This document shows positions 6,295 through 6,295 of a stretch of DNA of 6,295 bases, in pieces. The position numbers and the translations under genes are program-made. The stretch is from the NCBI GenBank assembly GCA_015492755.1, contig WGEM01000243.1, forward strand, positions 1-6,295, read 5' to 3'. The stretch comes from Gemmatimonadota bacterium. Its GTDB lineage: Bacteria > Gemmatimonadota > Gemmatimonadetes > Longimicrobiales > Gaopeijiaceae. The notes under the pieces are model-generated. The model was given only the letters and a program-made list of their open reading frames with translations, had not been told where the DNA came from and made no database searches. Position 1 is the stretch's first letter. Every line of letters starts with the position of its first letter.

Positions 6295-6295
6295 C

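Overview
This is a very GC-rich window (about two thirds G+C by eye). Seven genes are packed head to tail on the minus strand, so the window is best read from its right edge to its left. In transcription order they are truA (tRNA pseudouridine synthase, 5' end outside the window), tal (small transaldolase), an htrA/degP-like serine protease with a likely lipoprotein signal, purB (adenylosuccinate lyase), purC (SAICAR synthase), psd (short-form phosphatidylserine decarboxylase) and pssA (CDP-diacylglycerol--serine O-phosphatidyltransferase, 3' end outside the window). All are core housekeeping families. I see no mobile element, RNA gene, CRISPR array or repeat.

Spacing is extremely tight. truA/tal overlap as ATGA and tal/htrA as TGATG. 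htrA and purB are 2 nt apart, and purB and purC 6 nt apart. purC/psd overlap as GTGA and psd/pssA as ATGA. There is no gap long enough for a promoter or terminator, so the seven genes are probably one translationally coupled operon, or part of a longer one, whose promoter lies upstream of truA beyond position 6295.

The genes fall into three functional groups. At the right are tRNA modification (TruA) and non-oxidative pentose-phosphate carbon (Tal). In the middle is an envelope protease next to two consecutive steps of de novo purine synthesis: PurC makes SAICAR, and PurB splits it to AICAR and also makes AMP. At the left is the two-step phosphatidylethanolamine route: PssA makes phosphatidylserine and Psd decarboxylates it. 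Within each biosynthetic pair the later enzyme is encoded first.

High GC, a lipoprotein-type HtrA, the PssA/short-Psd pair and the long, eukaryote-resembling PurB and PurC suggest a diderm such as Gemmatimonadota or a related soil lineage. That is inference, with modest confidence. I found no clearly new system. The points most worth a second look are (1) Psd lacks the conserved Asp of its self-cleavage triad (PGQG where the family has PADG), (2) PurB is strikingly close to human ADSL, and (3) the transaldolase carries both diagnostic residues that separate transaldolase from fructose-6-phosphate aldolase.
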